64,000 bases of DNA from Bradyrhizobium sp. WD16. GTDB taxonomy: Bacteria > Pseudomonadota > Alphaproteobacteria > Rhizobiales > Xanthobacteraceae. This document shows, piece after piece, positions 43,585 to 54,180 of this stretch (positions are counted from its first letter, which is position 1; every line of letters starts with the position of its first letter). Position numbers and translations under genes: made by a program. Location of the stretch: the NCBI RefSeq assembly GCF_024181725.1, contig NZ_CP028908.1:4515501-4579500 (forward strand), read 5' to 3'. The notes under the pieces were generated by a model. The model made no database searches. It was not told where the DNA came from and worked only from the letters and a program-made list of their open reading frames with translations.

Positions 43585-45007
43585 GAGGAGCTATCGCCGA
43601 AAGTTGGTGACGGCCGGAATCGGAAAGGCGGCATATCGTGGGGGTGCTTGACGCCTCCACTTCTCCACCGAAGGAGCGATATGCCGTGTCCAAAGATAAC
43701 ATTCTCAAGCTGATTCAGCCAGGAAACGTCGACGACCAACTCACTGAAATCTTGCGCAACGGGGCGCGTGCCCTGTTGGCCCAGGCGGTCGAGGCCGAAG
43801 TCGCGGACTTTGTCGGCAAGCATGCCGATTTGAAGACCGGGGACGGCCGCCAGCGCGTGGTCCGCCACGGTCACCTGCCGGAGCGAGAGGTAATGACCGG
43901 TATAGGTCCGGTCGCCGTCCGCCAGCCGCGTGTGCGCGATCGCGAGGCGGCCGCCGCCGATCCCGATCGCATCCGGTTCTCGCCGTCGATCCTGCCGCCC
44001 TATATGCGCCGGTCGAAGTCGATCGAAACGCTGCTGCCGATCCTTTACCTGAAGGGGATTTCGACCGGCGACTTCTCCGAGGCGCTGGCGGCGCTGCTCG
44101 GCAAGGACGCGGCCGGGTTGTCGGCATCCGCCATCGGCCGTCTGAAGGACGGCTGGCTCGACGAGCACGCCGGGTGGCAGAAGCGCGATCTGTCGGCGAA
44201 ACGCTACGTCTACATCTGGGCCGATGGCATCCATCTCCAGGCGCGCCTCGAAGACGAAAAGCAGTGCATCCTGGTGCTGATCGGGGCGACGCCGGAGGGC
44301 CGCAAGGAACTGGTCGGCTTCACCGATGGCGCCCGCGAGAGCGCGCAGGACTGGCGCGATCTGCTGCTCGACCTCAAGCGGCGCGGGCTCGAGGTGTCGC
44401 CGCGGCTCGTCATCGCCGATGGCGCGCTCGGGTTCTGGAAAGCCGCCGGTGAGGTCTGGCCGAAAACACGCGAGCAGCGCTGCTGGGTGCACAAGACTGC
44501 GAACGTGCTCGCCAAGCTGCCGAAGAGCCAGCAGCCGAAGGCCAAGCGCGCATTGCAGGAGATCTGGATGGCTGAAACCAGGGCCGCCGCCGAGCTGGCG
44601 TTCGACGCCTTCATCGAGAGCTACACGCCCAAATACGAGAAAGCGGCCGACTGCCTGAGCAAGGATCGGGACGCTCTACTGGCGTTCTACGACTTCCCGG
44701 CCGAACACTGGAAACACCTGCGGACGACCAATCCGATTGAAAGCACCTTCGCGACCGTGCGCCACCGCACGATCCGGTCGAAGGGTTGCCTGTCGAACAG
44801 GACCGCGCTCGCGATGGTCTTCAAATTGCTCGAAGGCGCACAGAAAAGCTGGCGTCGCCTCGATGGCCACAACCAGTTGTCAAAACTCGTTCTCGGTGTG
44901 ACATTCAACGACGGGATCGAGGTCATCGCCAAGCCGAACGACCGTCAGCCCGTAACCGCCGCCGCCTAACCGGTCCGGCCGTCACCAAAATTTGGCGATA
45001 GCTCTTC
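43585..45007 (+). mobile_element. IS256-family insertion sequence (second type)
   Basis: An element of about 1420 bases with imperfect inverted repeats: GAGGAGCTATCGCCGAAAGT at 43585 against GAAGAGCTATCGCCAAATTT read inward from 45007, both followed by TTGGTGACGGCCGGA or nearly so. The exact tips and the target duplication could not be fixed. Its insertion is probably what removed the upstream part of the group II intron that follows. Confidence 0.85.
43686..44969 (+). CDS. IS256-family (mutator-type) transposase, second type
   Basis: A 427-residue transposase taken from the GTG at 43686 (VSKDNILKLIQPGNVDDQLT); an ATG at 43638 would add 16 residues lying close to the terminal repeat. The N-terminus NGARALLAQAVEAEVADFVG is family-typical. 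The first Asp is in YIWADGIHLQARLED, the second in LVIADGALGFWKAAGE, and the Glu in RTTNPIESTFATVRHRT. CWVHKTANVL holds the C/D/H region. It is complete and clearly different from the other IS256 transposase here. Confidence 0.93.
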   Translation: MSKDNILKLIQPGNVDDQLTEILRNGARALLAQAVEAEVADFVGKHADLKTGDGRQRVVRHGHLPEREVMTGIGPVAVRQPRVRDREAAAADPDRIRFSPSILPPYMRRSKSIETLLPILYLKGISTGDFSEALAALLGKDAAGLSASAIGRLKDGWLDEHAGWQKRDLSAKRYVYIWADGIHLQARLEDEKQCILVLIGATPEGRKELVGFTDGARESAQDWRDLLLDLKRRGLEVSPRLVIADGALGFWKAAGEVWPKTREQRCWVHKTANVLAKLPKSQQPKAKRALQEIWMAETRAAAELAFDAFIESYTPKYEKAADCLSKDRDALLAFYDFPAEHWKHLRTTNPIESTFATVRHRTIRSKGCLSNRTALAMVFKLLEGAQKSWRRLDGHNQLSKLVLGVTFNDGIEVIAKPNDRQPVTAAA

Positions 45008-45176
45008 GCCAGCGAACTTTTCAACAATAATTCGATGATTGGAGTGCTGAGCCAAGGTTGTGCTCGCGCTGTGAGGCAACGTTACTTGCTTTTAAGCACA
45101 CGGCTGCAATTAAGAACAACCCATACGGTCTCCCCTGTGCTCAGAGCCGGTCCTGAACCTGAACCTCCTCCGAATG

Positions 45177-45413
45177 ATGGACACCTGTAGTAGGCTCGAA
45201 GAGCCAGGAGGTGGCATGTCGCGCCAACCCTGTACCCGAAACCTTGATCGCTTCGTTCGGCGACGGCTGCGCGCCGTCATGTGCAAGCAGGACAAGCTAC
45301 CCGCGTTCGGACGAAGCAAAGCCGACCACCCGCGATGGCCTAACGCCTTCTTCGCGGATCAAGGGCTGTTCACCCTCATGACAGCCTTTGAGCGCGCGAG
45401 ATATTGCCGATGA
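45177..45413 (+). pseudogene. C-terminal remnant of a group II intron reverse transcriptase/maturase
   Basis: The frame contains RNLDRFVRRRLRAVMCKQDK, then ADHPRWPNAFFADQGLFTLMTA and a stop at 45411-45413. This is the characteristic end of bacterial intron-encoded maturases of the type finishing in NAFFA.xGLFTL. The reverse transcriptase and thumb regions are missing; the upstream DNA is the IS256 element and about 170 unassigned bases. The homologous part begins near 45214. It is non-functional. Confidence 0.8.
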
Positions 45414-45497
45414 GGAAGCCGGCGACTGGAGAGCCATATGCGGGAGAACCGCCCGTACGGTTCGGAGGGAGGGGAGGCCAAAAAGCCTTACCCTTAT
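45414..45497 (+). ncRNA. Group II intron domains V and VI (3' end)
   Basis: Downstream of the maturase remnant, GAGCCATATGCGGGAGAACC continues GCCCGTACGGTTC (45431-45463), giving the 34-base-type domain V hairpin with GAGCC/GGTTC arms. It is followed by a GGGAGGGGAGGC..GCCTTACCC stem that fits domain VI with a bulged A, ending near TTATC at 45497. Together with the protein remnant this marks the 3' end of a degraded intron. Confidence 0.75.
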
Positions 45498-45536
45498 CGA
45501 CGGAAAGGCTGAAGAGTGGCCGCTTTGCTGCGAATA

Positions 45537-45618
45537 GCGATGTGTGAATACGAGAGCCGCTTCGGGGGAGGTGGCTCCCAGACGCCATGCCGTGCCTTCA
45601 ACTCCCCCGCATTTTCGG
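45537..45618 (+). repeat. Dispersed intergenic repeat, right copy flanking the island
   Basis: GCGATGTGTGAATACGAGAG followed by CCGCTTCGGGGGAGGTGGCTCC and CCTTCAACTCCCCCGCATTT repeats the sequence at 21501-21593 in the same orientation with several small gaps. It stands between the intron remnant and serS, at the right border of the island. Confidence 0.6.
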
Positions 45619-45704
45619 CAAGCGTTTCCGCGGGGGGGGGCGTCCGTTACGGCGCTCTTGACCCGGGGCGGCAGGGCTTGATCTAACCCCAGAGCGCGCG
45701 GTAG

Positions 45705-47168
<1,464 letters not shown>

Positions 47169-47187
47169 GCGAAGGGGCCAGGAACGC

Positions 47188-47958
47188 ATGCGGATCCTCT
47201 GCACCAATGACGACGGCATCCATGCCCCCGGCCTCCAGGTCATCGAGGAGATCGCCCGCGAACTGTCCGACGACGTCTGGGTGGTGGCGCCGGAGCTCGA
47301 TCAGTCCGGCGTGTCGCATTCGCTGTCGCTGAACGATCCGTTGCGGCTGCGCGAGGTGACGCCGCGCCATTTCGCCGTGCGCGGCACGCCGACCGATTGC
47401 GTCATCATGGGGGCGCGGCACATCCTGCGCGACAAGTGGCCCGACCTCGTGCTGTCGGGGGTCAACAAGGGCCGCAACGTCGCCGAGGACGTGATCTATT
47501 CCGGCACCATCGCCGGGGCGATGGAGGGCGTCATTCTCGGCATCCCGTCCTTCGCCCTGTCCCAGGAGTTCGGCGTCGACAGCCGCCGCAGCCCCTACTG
47601 GGATACCGCCAAGACGCTCGGCCCGGGCATCATCCGCAAAGTGCTCGCCGCCGGCATCCCGGCCGACACGGTGATCAACCTCAATTTCCCGAACTGCGCC
47701 GCCGACGAGGTGCGTGGGATTACCGTGTCGCGCCAGGGCAGGCGCAACCAGGGTTTCCTCAAGGTCGACGAACGCCACGACGGGCGCGGCAATCCCTATT
47801 ACTGGATCGGCTTCGGGCGGCTCGCCAATGTCGATCCGCCGGGCGAGGGCACCGACCTCGCCGCGCTCGCCGACAACCGGGTGGCGGTGACGCCGCTGCA
47901 CGTCGACCTGACCGCCACCGGCTTCTCGAGCCGGCTGATGGAAGTGCTGGCGGGGTAA
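47188..47958 (+). CDS. surE: 5'/3'-nucleotidase SurE
   Basis: A 256-residue metal-dependent nucleotidase/polyphosphatase of the SurE family. The metal-binding NDDG is at residues 7-10, and SGVNKGRNVAEDVIYSGTIAGAMEG holds the other active-site residues. The start at 47188 (MRILCTNDDG) is preferred over the open frame upstream, which overlaps serS. In many bacteria surE and pcm are adjacent; here a receiver-domain gene on the other strand lies between them. Confidence 0.96.
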   Translation: MRILCTNDDGIHAPGLQVIEEIARELSDDVWVVAPELDQSGVSHSLSLNDPLRLREVTPRHFAVRGTPTDCVIMGARHILRDKWPDLVLSGVNKGRNVAEDVIYSGTIAGAMEGVILGIPSFALSQEFGVDSRRSPYWDTAKTLGPGIIRKVLAAGIPADTVINLNFPNCAADEVRGITVSRQGRRNQGFLKVDERHDGRGNPYYWIGFGRLANVDPPGEGTDLAALADNRVAVTPLHVDLTATGFSSRLMEVLAG

Positions 47959-48041
47959 GTCGGCCGCGCTCCGATCGGCGGCGGTGAAACCGGCAATCGG
48001 CGCGCAACGCGAATAGTGCCTGATCTGTTGCGCAGCGTCGA

Positions 48042-48419
48042 TCAGCTGGCGCCGCGCCCGAGCGCGGCTTCGATCGCCTGCTGCAGCGTTTCGAGACGGA
48101 ACGGCTTCTGCAGCGCCGGATGATTGCGATACTGCTCCGGAACGCCTTCGACGCCGTAGCCGGTGGCGAAGACAAACGGCAGGTTGCGCGAGGCGACGGC
48201 CTCGGCGACCGGCGATATCAGCTTGCCGTTGACGTTGACGTCGAGGATGGCGATGTCGAACTGGGCGGAGCGGGCCAGTTTCATGGCATGATCGATATCG
48301 CCGGCTTCGGCGGCGACGTCATAGCCGAGATCGGCCAGCATGTCGGCGACCAGCATCCGGATCATGGTCTCGTCCTCGACCAGGAGAACCGAGCCTCGCG
48401 AGGCCGGCGGCGCCGTCAT
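48042..48419 (-). CDS. Single-domain response regulator (CheY-like receiver)
   Basis: A 125-residue receiver without output domain. The acidic pair Asp-Glu at 16-17 (VLLVEDE), the phospho-acceptor Asp60 ([12 protein letters not shown]) and the Lys of LQKPF near 107 are all present, so it should be phosphorylated. FATGYG replaces the usual switch Thr/Ser region in the common FATGYG form of this subgroup. The start [10 protein letters not shown] at 48419 is family-like; the frame is open further upstream. No kinase gene is nearby, so it probably works with a distant histidine kinase. Confidence 0.92.
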   Translation of the reverse strand: MTAPPASRGSVLLVEDETMIRMLVADMLADLGYDVAAEAGDIDHAMKLARSAQFDIAILDVNVNGKLISPVAEAVASRNLPFVFATGYGVEGVPEQYRNHPALQKPFRLETLQQAIEAALGRGAS

Positions 48420-48581
48420 TGTGATGTTGTCCCGCTGAAACGACCTCGTTCGACTATGTCCGCGGGGCGCGACCTTGGCAACTGCCATTATCAGGAGGGC
48501 CAGCAGCGCAGGTGCTCCGCCTGGCGGGCGCTTGCAACCGGGGCCGCGTTGCGTATTCGTGGTGCGATGGAGGGTTCCCGC

Positions 48582-49235
48582 ATGCCGACATCCGAATGGC
48601 CGCCCCAGGAAAAGATGCAGTTTCAGCTCGCTTTGCGCCGCCGTGGCGTCAGCGACCTGGCGGTACTGCGTGCCATGGAAGACGTCCCGCGCGAGCTGTT
48701 CGTCGCCGCCGGCGACCGTGCCGATGCCTATCGTGACGTGGCGTTGCCGATCGACTGCGGTCAGACCATCAGTCAGCCGTCAGTCGTCGCCTACATGACC
48801 GAGCAGCTCCAGTCCAAGCCCTTCCACCGGGTCCTCGAAATCGGCACCGGCTCCGGTTATCAGGCCGCGGTGCTGTCCCATCTTGCCGGCGACGTGGTGA
48901 CCGTGGAGCGATTCCGCCTGCTTGCCGAGCGGGCCCGGGAGCGCCTCGCGAGGCTCGGCTGCCGCAACGTCGAAGTGGTTCTGGCGGATGGCTGCAGCAT
49001 TCCCGATGAACTCGGTCATTTCGACCGTATCCTGGTTACGGCGGCCTTGCCCGACATCCCGGAAGCCTTGGTCGCGCGACTGCAGCCGGATGGAGTTCTG
49101 GTCGCGCCGGTCGGGCCGCAGAGCGGCCCACAGGCCCTGGTCAGGCTGAGAAAGACCAAGGACGGCGTCGATCGCGCGGAACTCATCGAGGTCCGCTTCG
49201 TTCCGGCGCTGTCGGGGATCGCGCGGGAAATATAA
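48582..49235 (+). CDS. pcm: Protein-L-isoaspartate O-methyltransferase
   Basis: A 217-residue SAM-dependent enzyme that repairs isoaspartyl residues in damaged proteins. [18 protein letters not shown] is the SAM-binding loop, [14 protein letters not shown] holds the substrate-binding part, and [14 protein letters not shown] and LVAPVG follow. Of two near ATGs, the one at 48582 has GGAGGG 7 bases upstream. It is divergent from the receiver gene. The next gene nlpD follows in the same direction after 118 bases, as in the classical surE-pcm-nlpD order. Confidence 0.94.
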   Translation: MPTSEWPPQEKMQFQLALRRRGVSDLAVLRAMEDVPRELFVAAGDRADAYRDVALPIDCGQTISQPSVVAYMTEQLQSKPFHRVLEIGTGSGYQAAVLSHLAGDVVTVERFRLLAERARERLARLGCRNVEVVLADGCSIPDELGHFDRILVTAALPDIPEALVARLQPDGVLVAPVGPQSGPQALVRLRKTKDGVDRAELIEVRFVPALSGIAREI

Positions 49236-49353
49236 GCGACAACGGATGTTTCGCCGCCATCTGCTGCGCCGCGACAATGGCGGCGCTAAAGGCTTTGTTT
49301 ACTGGAAATGTGTTTAGTCAATTGAGTGTGAGTTGCGTATCGAGTGAGTAACC

Positions 49354-50697
49354 ATGTCCCGTGCCGCCGAGTTGCTTCGCTCCCGCCGCGTTCCGCAGAT
49401 CGCGACGCTGGCGCTGATTTCCGTTGGATTTGCCGGGTGCAGCGCGGATACCTCGACGCGCTTTTCCCAGAACGGCTTCGGTAATCCCTACCGGCAGGAG
49501 GCCACCGGCTCGATCCAGCCGCAATCCTCCGCGGTGCCATCGGGGCCGGTCGAGAGCCGGCCGTTACCGCAGTATAACCGCCCACAATACAGCGCCGCGC
49601 CGGTGCCGCCGATCTCGGCGCCGCAGTCCTATCCGAGCGCGGGCGTAAGCGGGGGCGGCGGCCATGGTGTCGGCTCCTATACGCCGCCGGCGAGGCCGAT
49701 CGAGACCACCGGGGCGACGCCGCCGCGTTCGGTCGCGGCAACTCCCGCGCCCGGCACGTCGATCATCGTCGGCACCAGCGACTCCATCGACATCCTGGCG
49801 CGACGCTACAATGTACCCGCCGCGGCGATCCTCAAGGCGAACCATCTGTCCGGCCCGCGCGCTCTGCAGCCGGGGCAGCGCCTGATCATCCCGCGCGCGA
49901 CCACGATGGCGGCTGCTCCGGCTGTCGCTCCACCCCTCGCAGCCCCGCCGGTCGCGGCTCCGCCGGCGACGCGGCCGGTTCTTGCCCAGGCGACCGTGCA
50001 CGTCGTCAATCACGGCGACACGTTGAACTCAATTGCGCGGCGAAATCACGTCACCGTTGCGGAACTCGCCAAGGCCAACAATATGTCGCCGACGGCGCCG
50101 CTCAAGCTCGGCATGCGCATCAACGTTCCGGGCAAAACGGCGGCCGCCCAACCTGCGACTGCTGCGCCGACCTTGGCCGCAGCTGCGCCCGCAGCGATCC
50201 CGGCGGCTGCACCAGCCAAGGTCGCCTCGGCCGAGCCGACCCAGAAGGCGCTGCTTGCCAATCCGAATCCTCCGGCGGCCGAGGTTCAGCCGGCCAAGGC
50301 CGAGACGACCAGCGCCCTGCCGACCTTCCGCTGGCCGGTTCGCGGCCGTGTCATCACCTCCTACGGGGCGAAAACCAACGGCAAGCAGAACGACGGCATC
50401 AATGTCGCCGTGCCGGAAGGCACGCCGGTCAAGGCGGCGGAGGACGGCGTCGTGGCCTATGCGGGCAATGAGCTCAAGGGCTACGGCAACCTGATTCTGG
50501 TGCGGCATTCGAACGGCTATGTCACTGCCTATGCCCACGCCAGCGAACTGTTGGTGAAGCGTGGCGACACCATCAAGCGCGGCCAGACCATCGCCAAGTC
50601 GGGCCAGTCGGGCGAGGCAGGCTCACCGCAGCTTCATTTCGAGATCCGCAAGGGGTCGACTCCGGTCGACCCGTTGCAATTCCTCAACGGCGCCTGA
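49354..50697 (+). CDS. NlpD-like lipoprotein with two LysM domains and a degenerate M23 (LytM) domain
   Basis: A 447-residue outer-membrane lipoprotein with a lipobox at VGFAGC (Cys29). Two LysM peptidoglycan-binding domains lie at about 135-180 and 213-258, with Pro/Ala-rich linkers. The C-terminal LytM domain (330-445) has NDGINVAV where active M23 enzymes have HxGxD, and PQLHFEI where they have HLHFEI, so metal ligands are missing. This matches the NlpD/EnvC type, which activates cell-wall amidases at division instead of cutting peptidoglycan itself. Position after pcm supports the NlpD assignment. Confidence 0.9.
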   Translation: MSRAAELLRSRRVPQIATLALISVGFAGCSADTSTRFSQNGFGNPYRQEATGSIQPQSSAVPSGPVESRPLPQYNRPQYSAAPVPPISAPQSYPSAGVSGGGGHGVGSYTPPARPIETTGATPPRSVAATPAPGTSIIVGTSDSIDILARRYNVPAAAILKANHLSGPRALQPGQRLIIPRATTMAAAPAVAPPLAAPPVAAPPATRPVLAQATVHVVNHGDTLNSIARRNHVTVAELAKANNMSPTAPLKLGMRINVPGKTAAAQPATAAPTLAAAAPAAIPAAAPAKVASAEPTQKALLANPNPPAAEVQPAKAETTSALPTFRWPVRGRVITSYGAKTNGKQNDGINVAVPEGTPVKAAEDGVVAYAGNELKGYGNLILVRHSNGYVTAYAHASELLVKRGDTIKRGQTIAKSGQSGEAGSPQLHFEIRKGSTPVDPLQFLNGA

Positions 50698-50720
50698 GCC
50701 GGCGACGAGACGAGATAGCA

Positions 50721-50745
50721 AACGCCGCGGCATCGCCGCGGCGTT
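50721..50745. terminator. Strong hairpin between convergent nlpD-like and DUF815 genes
   Basis: AACGCCGCGG pairs perfectly with CCGCGGCGTT around a 5-base loop. The T-rich GTCGTT follows on the plus strand. Position between convergent genes suggests a shared terminator. Confidence 0.75.
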
Positions 50746-50762
50746 GTCGTTCCGGAAGTGAA

Positions 50763-51755
50763 TCAAGTGCCGGGCCGCACCGTCATGCGCACGCCCTTGC
50801 GGCCGGCAAGATCTTGGACGAACTGCCAGGCGACACGTCCGGATCGGGAGCCGCGGGTGGTCGCCCATTCCAGAGCCTCGTGTTCGAGCTCGGCCTCGTC
50901 CACCGCGATACCGAAATGGCTGCTGTAGCCGCGGACCATCGCGAGATATTCGTCCTGGTTGCACTTGTGGAAGCCGAGCCACAGGCCGAAGCGATCCGAC
51001 AATGAGACCTTCTCCTCCACGGCTTCGCCGGGGTTGATCGCGGTCGAGCGTTCATTCTCGATCATGTCGCGCGCCAGCAGGTGGCGGCGGTTCGAGGTGG
51101 CGTAGAGGATGACGTTATCAGGACGCCCCTCGATGCCGCCTTCTAGCACCGCCTTCAGCGACTTGTACGAGGCGTCGTTGCCGTCGAAGGACAGGTCGTC
51201 GCAGAACACGATGAAGCGGAAATCGGAGGCCCTGAGCTGCGTCATCAGCGTCGGCAGGCTCTCGATGTCCTCGCGATGGATTTCGATCAGCTTGAGCCGT
51301 CCCGCTATGCCGGGGCGGGCGTTGATTGCCGCATGGGCGGCCTTGACGAGCGACGACTTGCCCATTCCGCGCGCGCCCCACAGCAGGGCGTTGTTGGCAG
51401 GCAGGCCGATGGCAAATCTTTCGGTATTTTCGATCAGGATGTCGCGCATCCGATCGATGCCCTTGAGCAGCACGAGATCGACCCGGCTGACCCGCGGTAC
51501 CGGCGCCAGCCGTCCTTCCGGATGCCAGACGAAGGCGTCTGCCGCGGCGAATATCTCCGTGGGAGCGGGGCTGTCGCTGGCCCGGGCGGCCAGGTGTTCG
51601 GCAATGATTTCCAGCGCCCGCGCGATGCGTTCACTGGTGCCGTCGGAGGCCGTGCCTGGGACGACTTTTGGACCTTTTGTCGCGCTCCGGCGCCCCGGCC
51701 GCGCCGGACCGCGTGAGGGCCTGCGAGCGGCTGTTTTTGCGGTTTTTTTCGACAT
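50763..51755 (-). CDS. DUF815-family AAA-type ATPase
   Basis: A 330-residue ATPase of the DUF815 family. A basic, disordered N-terminus (1-40) precedes the core, with Walker A GARGMGKS at 127-134, IVFCDDLSF (Walker B) and LYATSNRRHLLAR (sensor region) following. Relatives are widespread and resemble DnaC/IstB-like or chaperone AAA proteins, but no role is established. It is transcribed alone, convergent with the nlpD-like gene. Confidence 0.9.
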   Translation of the reverse strand: MSKKTAKTAARRPSRGPARPGRRSATKGPKVVPGTASDGTSERIARALEIIAEHLAARASDSPAPTEIFAAADAFVWHPEGRLAPVPRVSRVDLVLLKGIDRMRDILIENTERFAIGLPANNALLWGARGMGKSSLVKAAHAAINARPGIAGRLKLIEIHREDIESLPTLMTQLRASDFRFIVFCDDLSFDGNDASYKSLKAVLEGGIEGRPDNVILYATSNRRHLLARDMIENERSTAINPGEAVEEKVSLSDRFGLWLGFHKCNQDEYLAMVRGYSSHFGIAVDEAELEHEALEWATTRGSRSGRVAWQFVQDLAGRKGVRMTVRPGT

Positions 51756-51835
51756 TGTTCCTCTTCCTGCGCAGGCACCCTGTAGCGAGCCGCCATTCGC
51801 CTCGCAAGCTGCCGCGCCCGCGCGGCTGACCGGCG

Positions 51836-51863
51836 TTGCAATTGGGGCGCTCGCCGTTATAGT
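51836..51863 (+). promoter_or_regulatory. Probable sigma-70-type promoter upstream of yajC-secDF
   Basis: TTGCAA (51836-51841) and TATAGT (51858-51863) are separated by 16 bases. It lies in the 379-base gap between the divergent DUF815 gene and yajC, which otherwise shows no gene. A leader of about 270 bases before yajC would result. Confidence 0.5.
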
Positions 51864-52134
51864 CCGCGCGAATTTGCCCGGTCCGGGCGTTCTGGCTTTG
51901 CCTTCTTGAGGCTGGCTTGGGCTTGATCCATCGGTTGCTTGGGAAACCCCATCGATAACCGGTGATTCGCTCCCGAGGCGGTCATGGACGTTCTGTTGTG
52001 GGACGGCCGGGGAAAAGCGGTGGGCCCCGGATCGGCGAGACCTTTGAACGGCACCGGCTCCGGCACGCTGTTGGGGGCTCGCGCCGGCCCAGCCGAGAGC
52101 TCCACGTCCTTCCGACCCTTTGAGGATTTATCGA

Positions 52135-52491
52135 ATGCTGATCACTCCTGCCTATGCCCAGGCTGCAGCCTCCGGCGATGCCAACAGCATGCTGATGTCG
52201 CTGCTGCCTTTCGCCCTGATCTTCGTCATCATGTATTTCCTGATCCTCCGGCCGCAGCAGAAAAAGGTGCGCGACCACAACGATCTGGTTAAGAACGTGC
52301 GTCGTGGCGACACCGTGGTGACGAGCGGCGGCCTGGTTGGCAAGGTCACCAAGGTGGTCGACGACGACCAGATCGAGGTGGAGATTTCCGACGGCGTGCG
52401 GGTGCGCCAGATGCGCCAGATGATCTCTGGTGTCCGCACCAAGGGTGAACCGGCCAAGGAGACGAGCAAGGACGACGCTGCAGCGAGCTGA
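52135..52491 (+). CDS. yajC: Preprotein translocase subunit YajC
   Basis: A 118-residue inner-membrane protein of the SecDF-YajC accessory complex. It starts MLITPAYAQAA and has one membrane helix (about 20-38, LMSLLPFALIFVIMYFLIL) followed by RPQQKKVRDHNDLVKNVRRGDTVVTSGGLVGKV, the family signature. It precedes secD by 71 bases. The start at 52135 is preferred over an in-frame ATG 15 bases upstream. Confidence 0.96.
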   Translation: MLITPAYAQAAASGDANSMLMSLLPFALIFVIMYFLILRPQQKKVRDHNDLVKNVRRGDTVVTSGGLVGKVTKVVDDDQIEVEISDGVRVRQMRQMISGVRTKGEPAKETSKDDAAAS

Positions 52492-52562
52492 CGGGCCCCC
52501 CTCGTCAACCGGCCCGTCCTTATTACACCCAACCGCTATCGATGCGCTGACAGGTAGTTCCG

Positions 52563-54164
52563 ATGCTGTATTTCACCCGCTGGAAGGTGGTGGCGATCGT
52601 GCTGACGGCGCTGATCGTATGCCTCTGCGCGGTCCCGAATTTCTTTCCCGAGAGCACGGTGAAGAACTGGCCAGCCTGGGCGCAACGCCGTCTGGTGCTC
52701 GGCCTTGACCTGCAGGGCGGCTCCCACATTCTGCTCGAGGTCGACGCCAATTCGGTCCGCAAGGACAAGCTGAACCAGGTTGCCGACGACGCCCGCCGGG
52801 CGATGCGCGAGGCGCGCATCCGCTTCGTCGGCGGCATCGGCGTCCGCGGCGAAAACGTCGAGGTGCGGGTTGCGGATGCCGATACCGCTGCGGCGCTCGC
52901 CAAGCTGCGTGAATTGTCGCAGCCGCTTAGCGGTCTCGCGGGCGCCAGCGGCCAGCGCACGATCGAAGTCACCGACGCCGGCGGCGGCCTGATCCGGTTG
53001 TCGGTCCCGCAGACGGCGATCACCGAGCGTCTGCGCCAGGCCGTCGAGCAGTCGATCCAGATCATCGAAAAGCGTGTCAACGAGCTTGGCACCGTCGAAC
53101 CGTTGATCCAGCGCCAAGGCGTCGACCGTATTCTGGTGCAGGTGCCCGGTCTGCAGGATCCGAGCCGCCTGAAGGAGATTCTCGGAAAGACCGCCAAGAT
53201 GGATTTCCGGATGGTCGACCCATCAGTGTCGCCGGAAGTGGCGGCCCAAGGCAGGGTGCCACCTGAATCCGAAGTGCTGATGAGCCAGCAGTCGCCGAAG
53301 GTCCCCTATGTGATCAAGAAGCAGGTGCTGGTCTCGGGCGGCGATCTCACCGATGCCCAGGCGGGGTTCGACCAGCGCTCGGGCGAGCCGATCGTGACCT
53401 TCCGTTTCAACACCTCGGGCGCTCGCAAGTTCGCACAGGCGACATCGGAGAATGTCGGTCAGCCGTTCGCCATTGTGCTCGACAATGAAGTCATCTCGGC
53501 GCCGGTCATCCGCGAGCCGATCACCGGTGGTTCCGGCCAGATTTCCGGCAATTTCACCGTGCAGCAGGCCAACGATCTCGCCATCCTGCTGCGTGCCGGC
53601 GCGCTCCCGGCACCGCTGACCATTATCGAGGAACGCACCGTCGGCCCCGGCCTCGGACAGGATTCGATCGCCGCCGGTGAACTTGCCTCCTATGTCGGCT
53701 CGATCCTCGTCATCGTATTCATGACGCTGACCTATCGGTTGTTCGGTCTGTTCGCCAACATTGCGGTGGCGATCAACGTCGCGATGATCTTCGGCCTGCT
53801 GTCGCTGCTCAATGCCACACTGACGTTGCCCGGCATCGCCGGCATCGTGCTCACCGTGGGCATCGCGGTGGACTCGAACGTGCTGATCTATGAACGCATT
53901 CGCGAGGAGGTGAGGGGCGGCCGCAACGCAATCTCGGCGATCGATGCCGGATTCAGCCGCGCGCTTGCAACCATCATGGACTCCAACATCACCACCTTCA
54001 TCGCCGCGGCGGTGCTGTTCTACATCGGTACCGGTCCGGTGCGTGGCTTCGCCGTGACGCTGGGCATCGGCATCGTCACGACCGTATTCACTGCCTTCAC
54101 CGTCACAAGGCTCATCGTTGCCGGGTGGGTGAGGTGGAAACGGCCGCAGACCGTGCCGATTTGA
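52563..54164 (+). CDS. secD: Protein translocase subunit SecD
   Basis: A 533-residue RND-type membrane protein that uses the proton gradient to pull proteins through SecYEG. An N-terminal helix (KVVAIVLTALIVCLCAVP) precedes the large periplasmic domains (GLDLQGGSHILLEVD, then IEKRVNELGTVEPLIQRQG) and five further helices including GIAGIVLTVGIAVDSNVLIYERIREE. The C-terminal helix region ends near KRPQTVPI. secF follows after 16 bases. Confidence 0.97.
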   Translation: MLYFTRWKVVAIVLTALIVCLCAVPNFFPESTVKNWPAWAQRRLVLGLDLQGGSHILLEVDANSVRKDKLNQVADDARRAMREARIRFVGGIGVRGENVEVRVADADTAAALAKLRELSQPLSGLAGASGQRTIEVTDAGGGLIRLSVPQTAITERLRQAVEQSIQIIEKRVNELGTVEPLIQRQGVDRILVQVPGLQDPSRLKEILGKTAKMDFRMVDPSVSPEVAAQGRVPPESEVLMSQQSPKVPYVIKKQVLVSGGDLTDAQAGFDQRSGEPIVTFRFNTSGARKFAQATSENVGQPFAIVLDNEVISAPVIREPITGGSGQISGNFTVQQANDLAILLRAGALPAPLTIIEERTVGPGLGQDSIAAGELASYVGSILVIVFMTLTYRLFGLFANIAVAINVAMIFGLLSLLNATLTLPGIAGIVLTVGIAVDSNVLIYERIREEVRGGRNAISAIDAGFSRALATIMDSNITTFIAAAVLFYIGTGPVRGFAVTLGIGIVTTVFTAFTVTRLIVAGWVRWKRPQTVPI

Positions 54165-54180
54165 GAAGAGAGTTTCGGCT

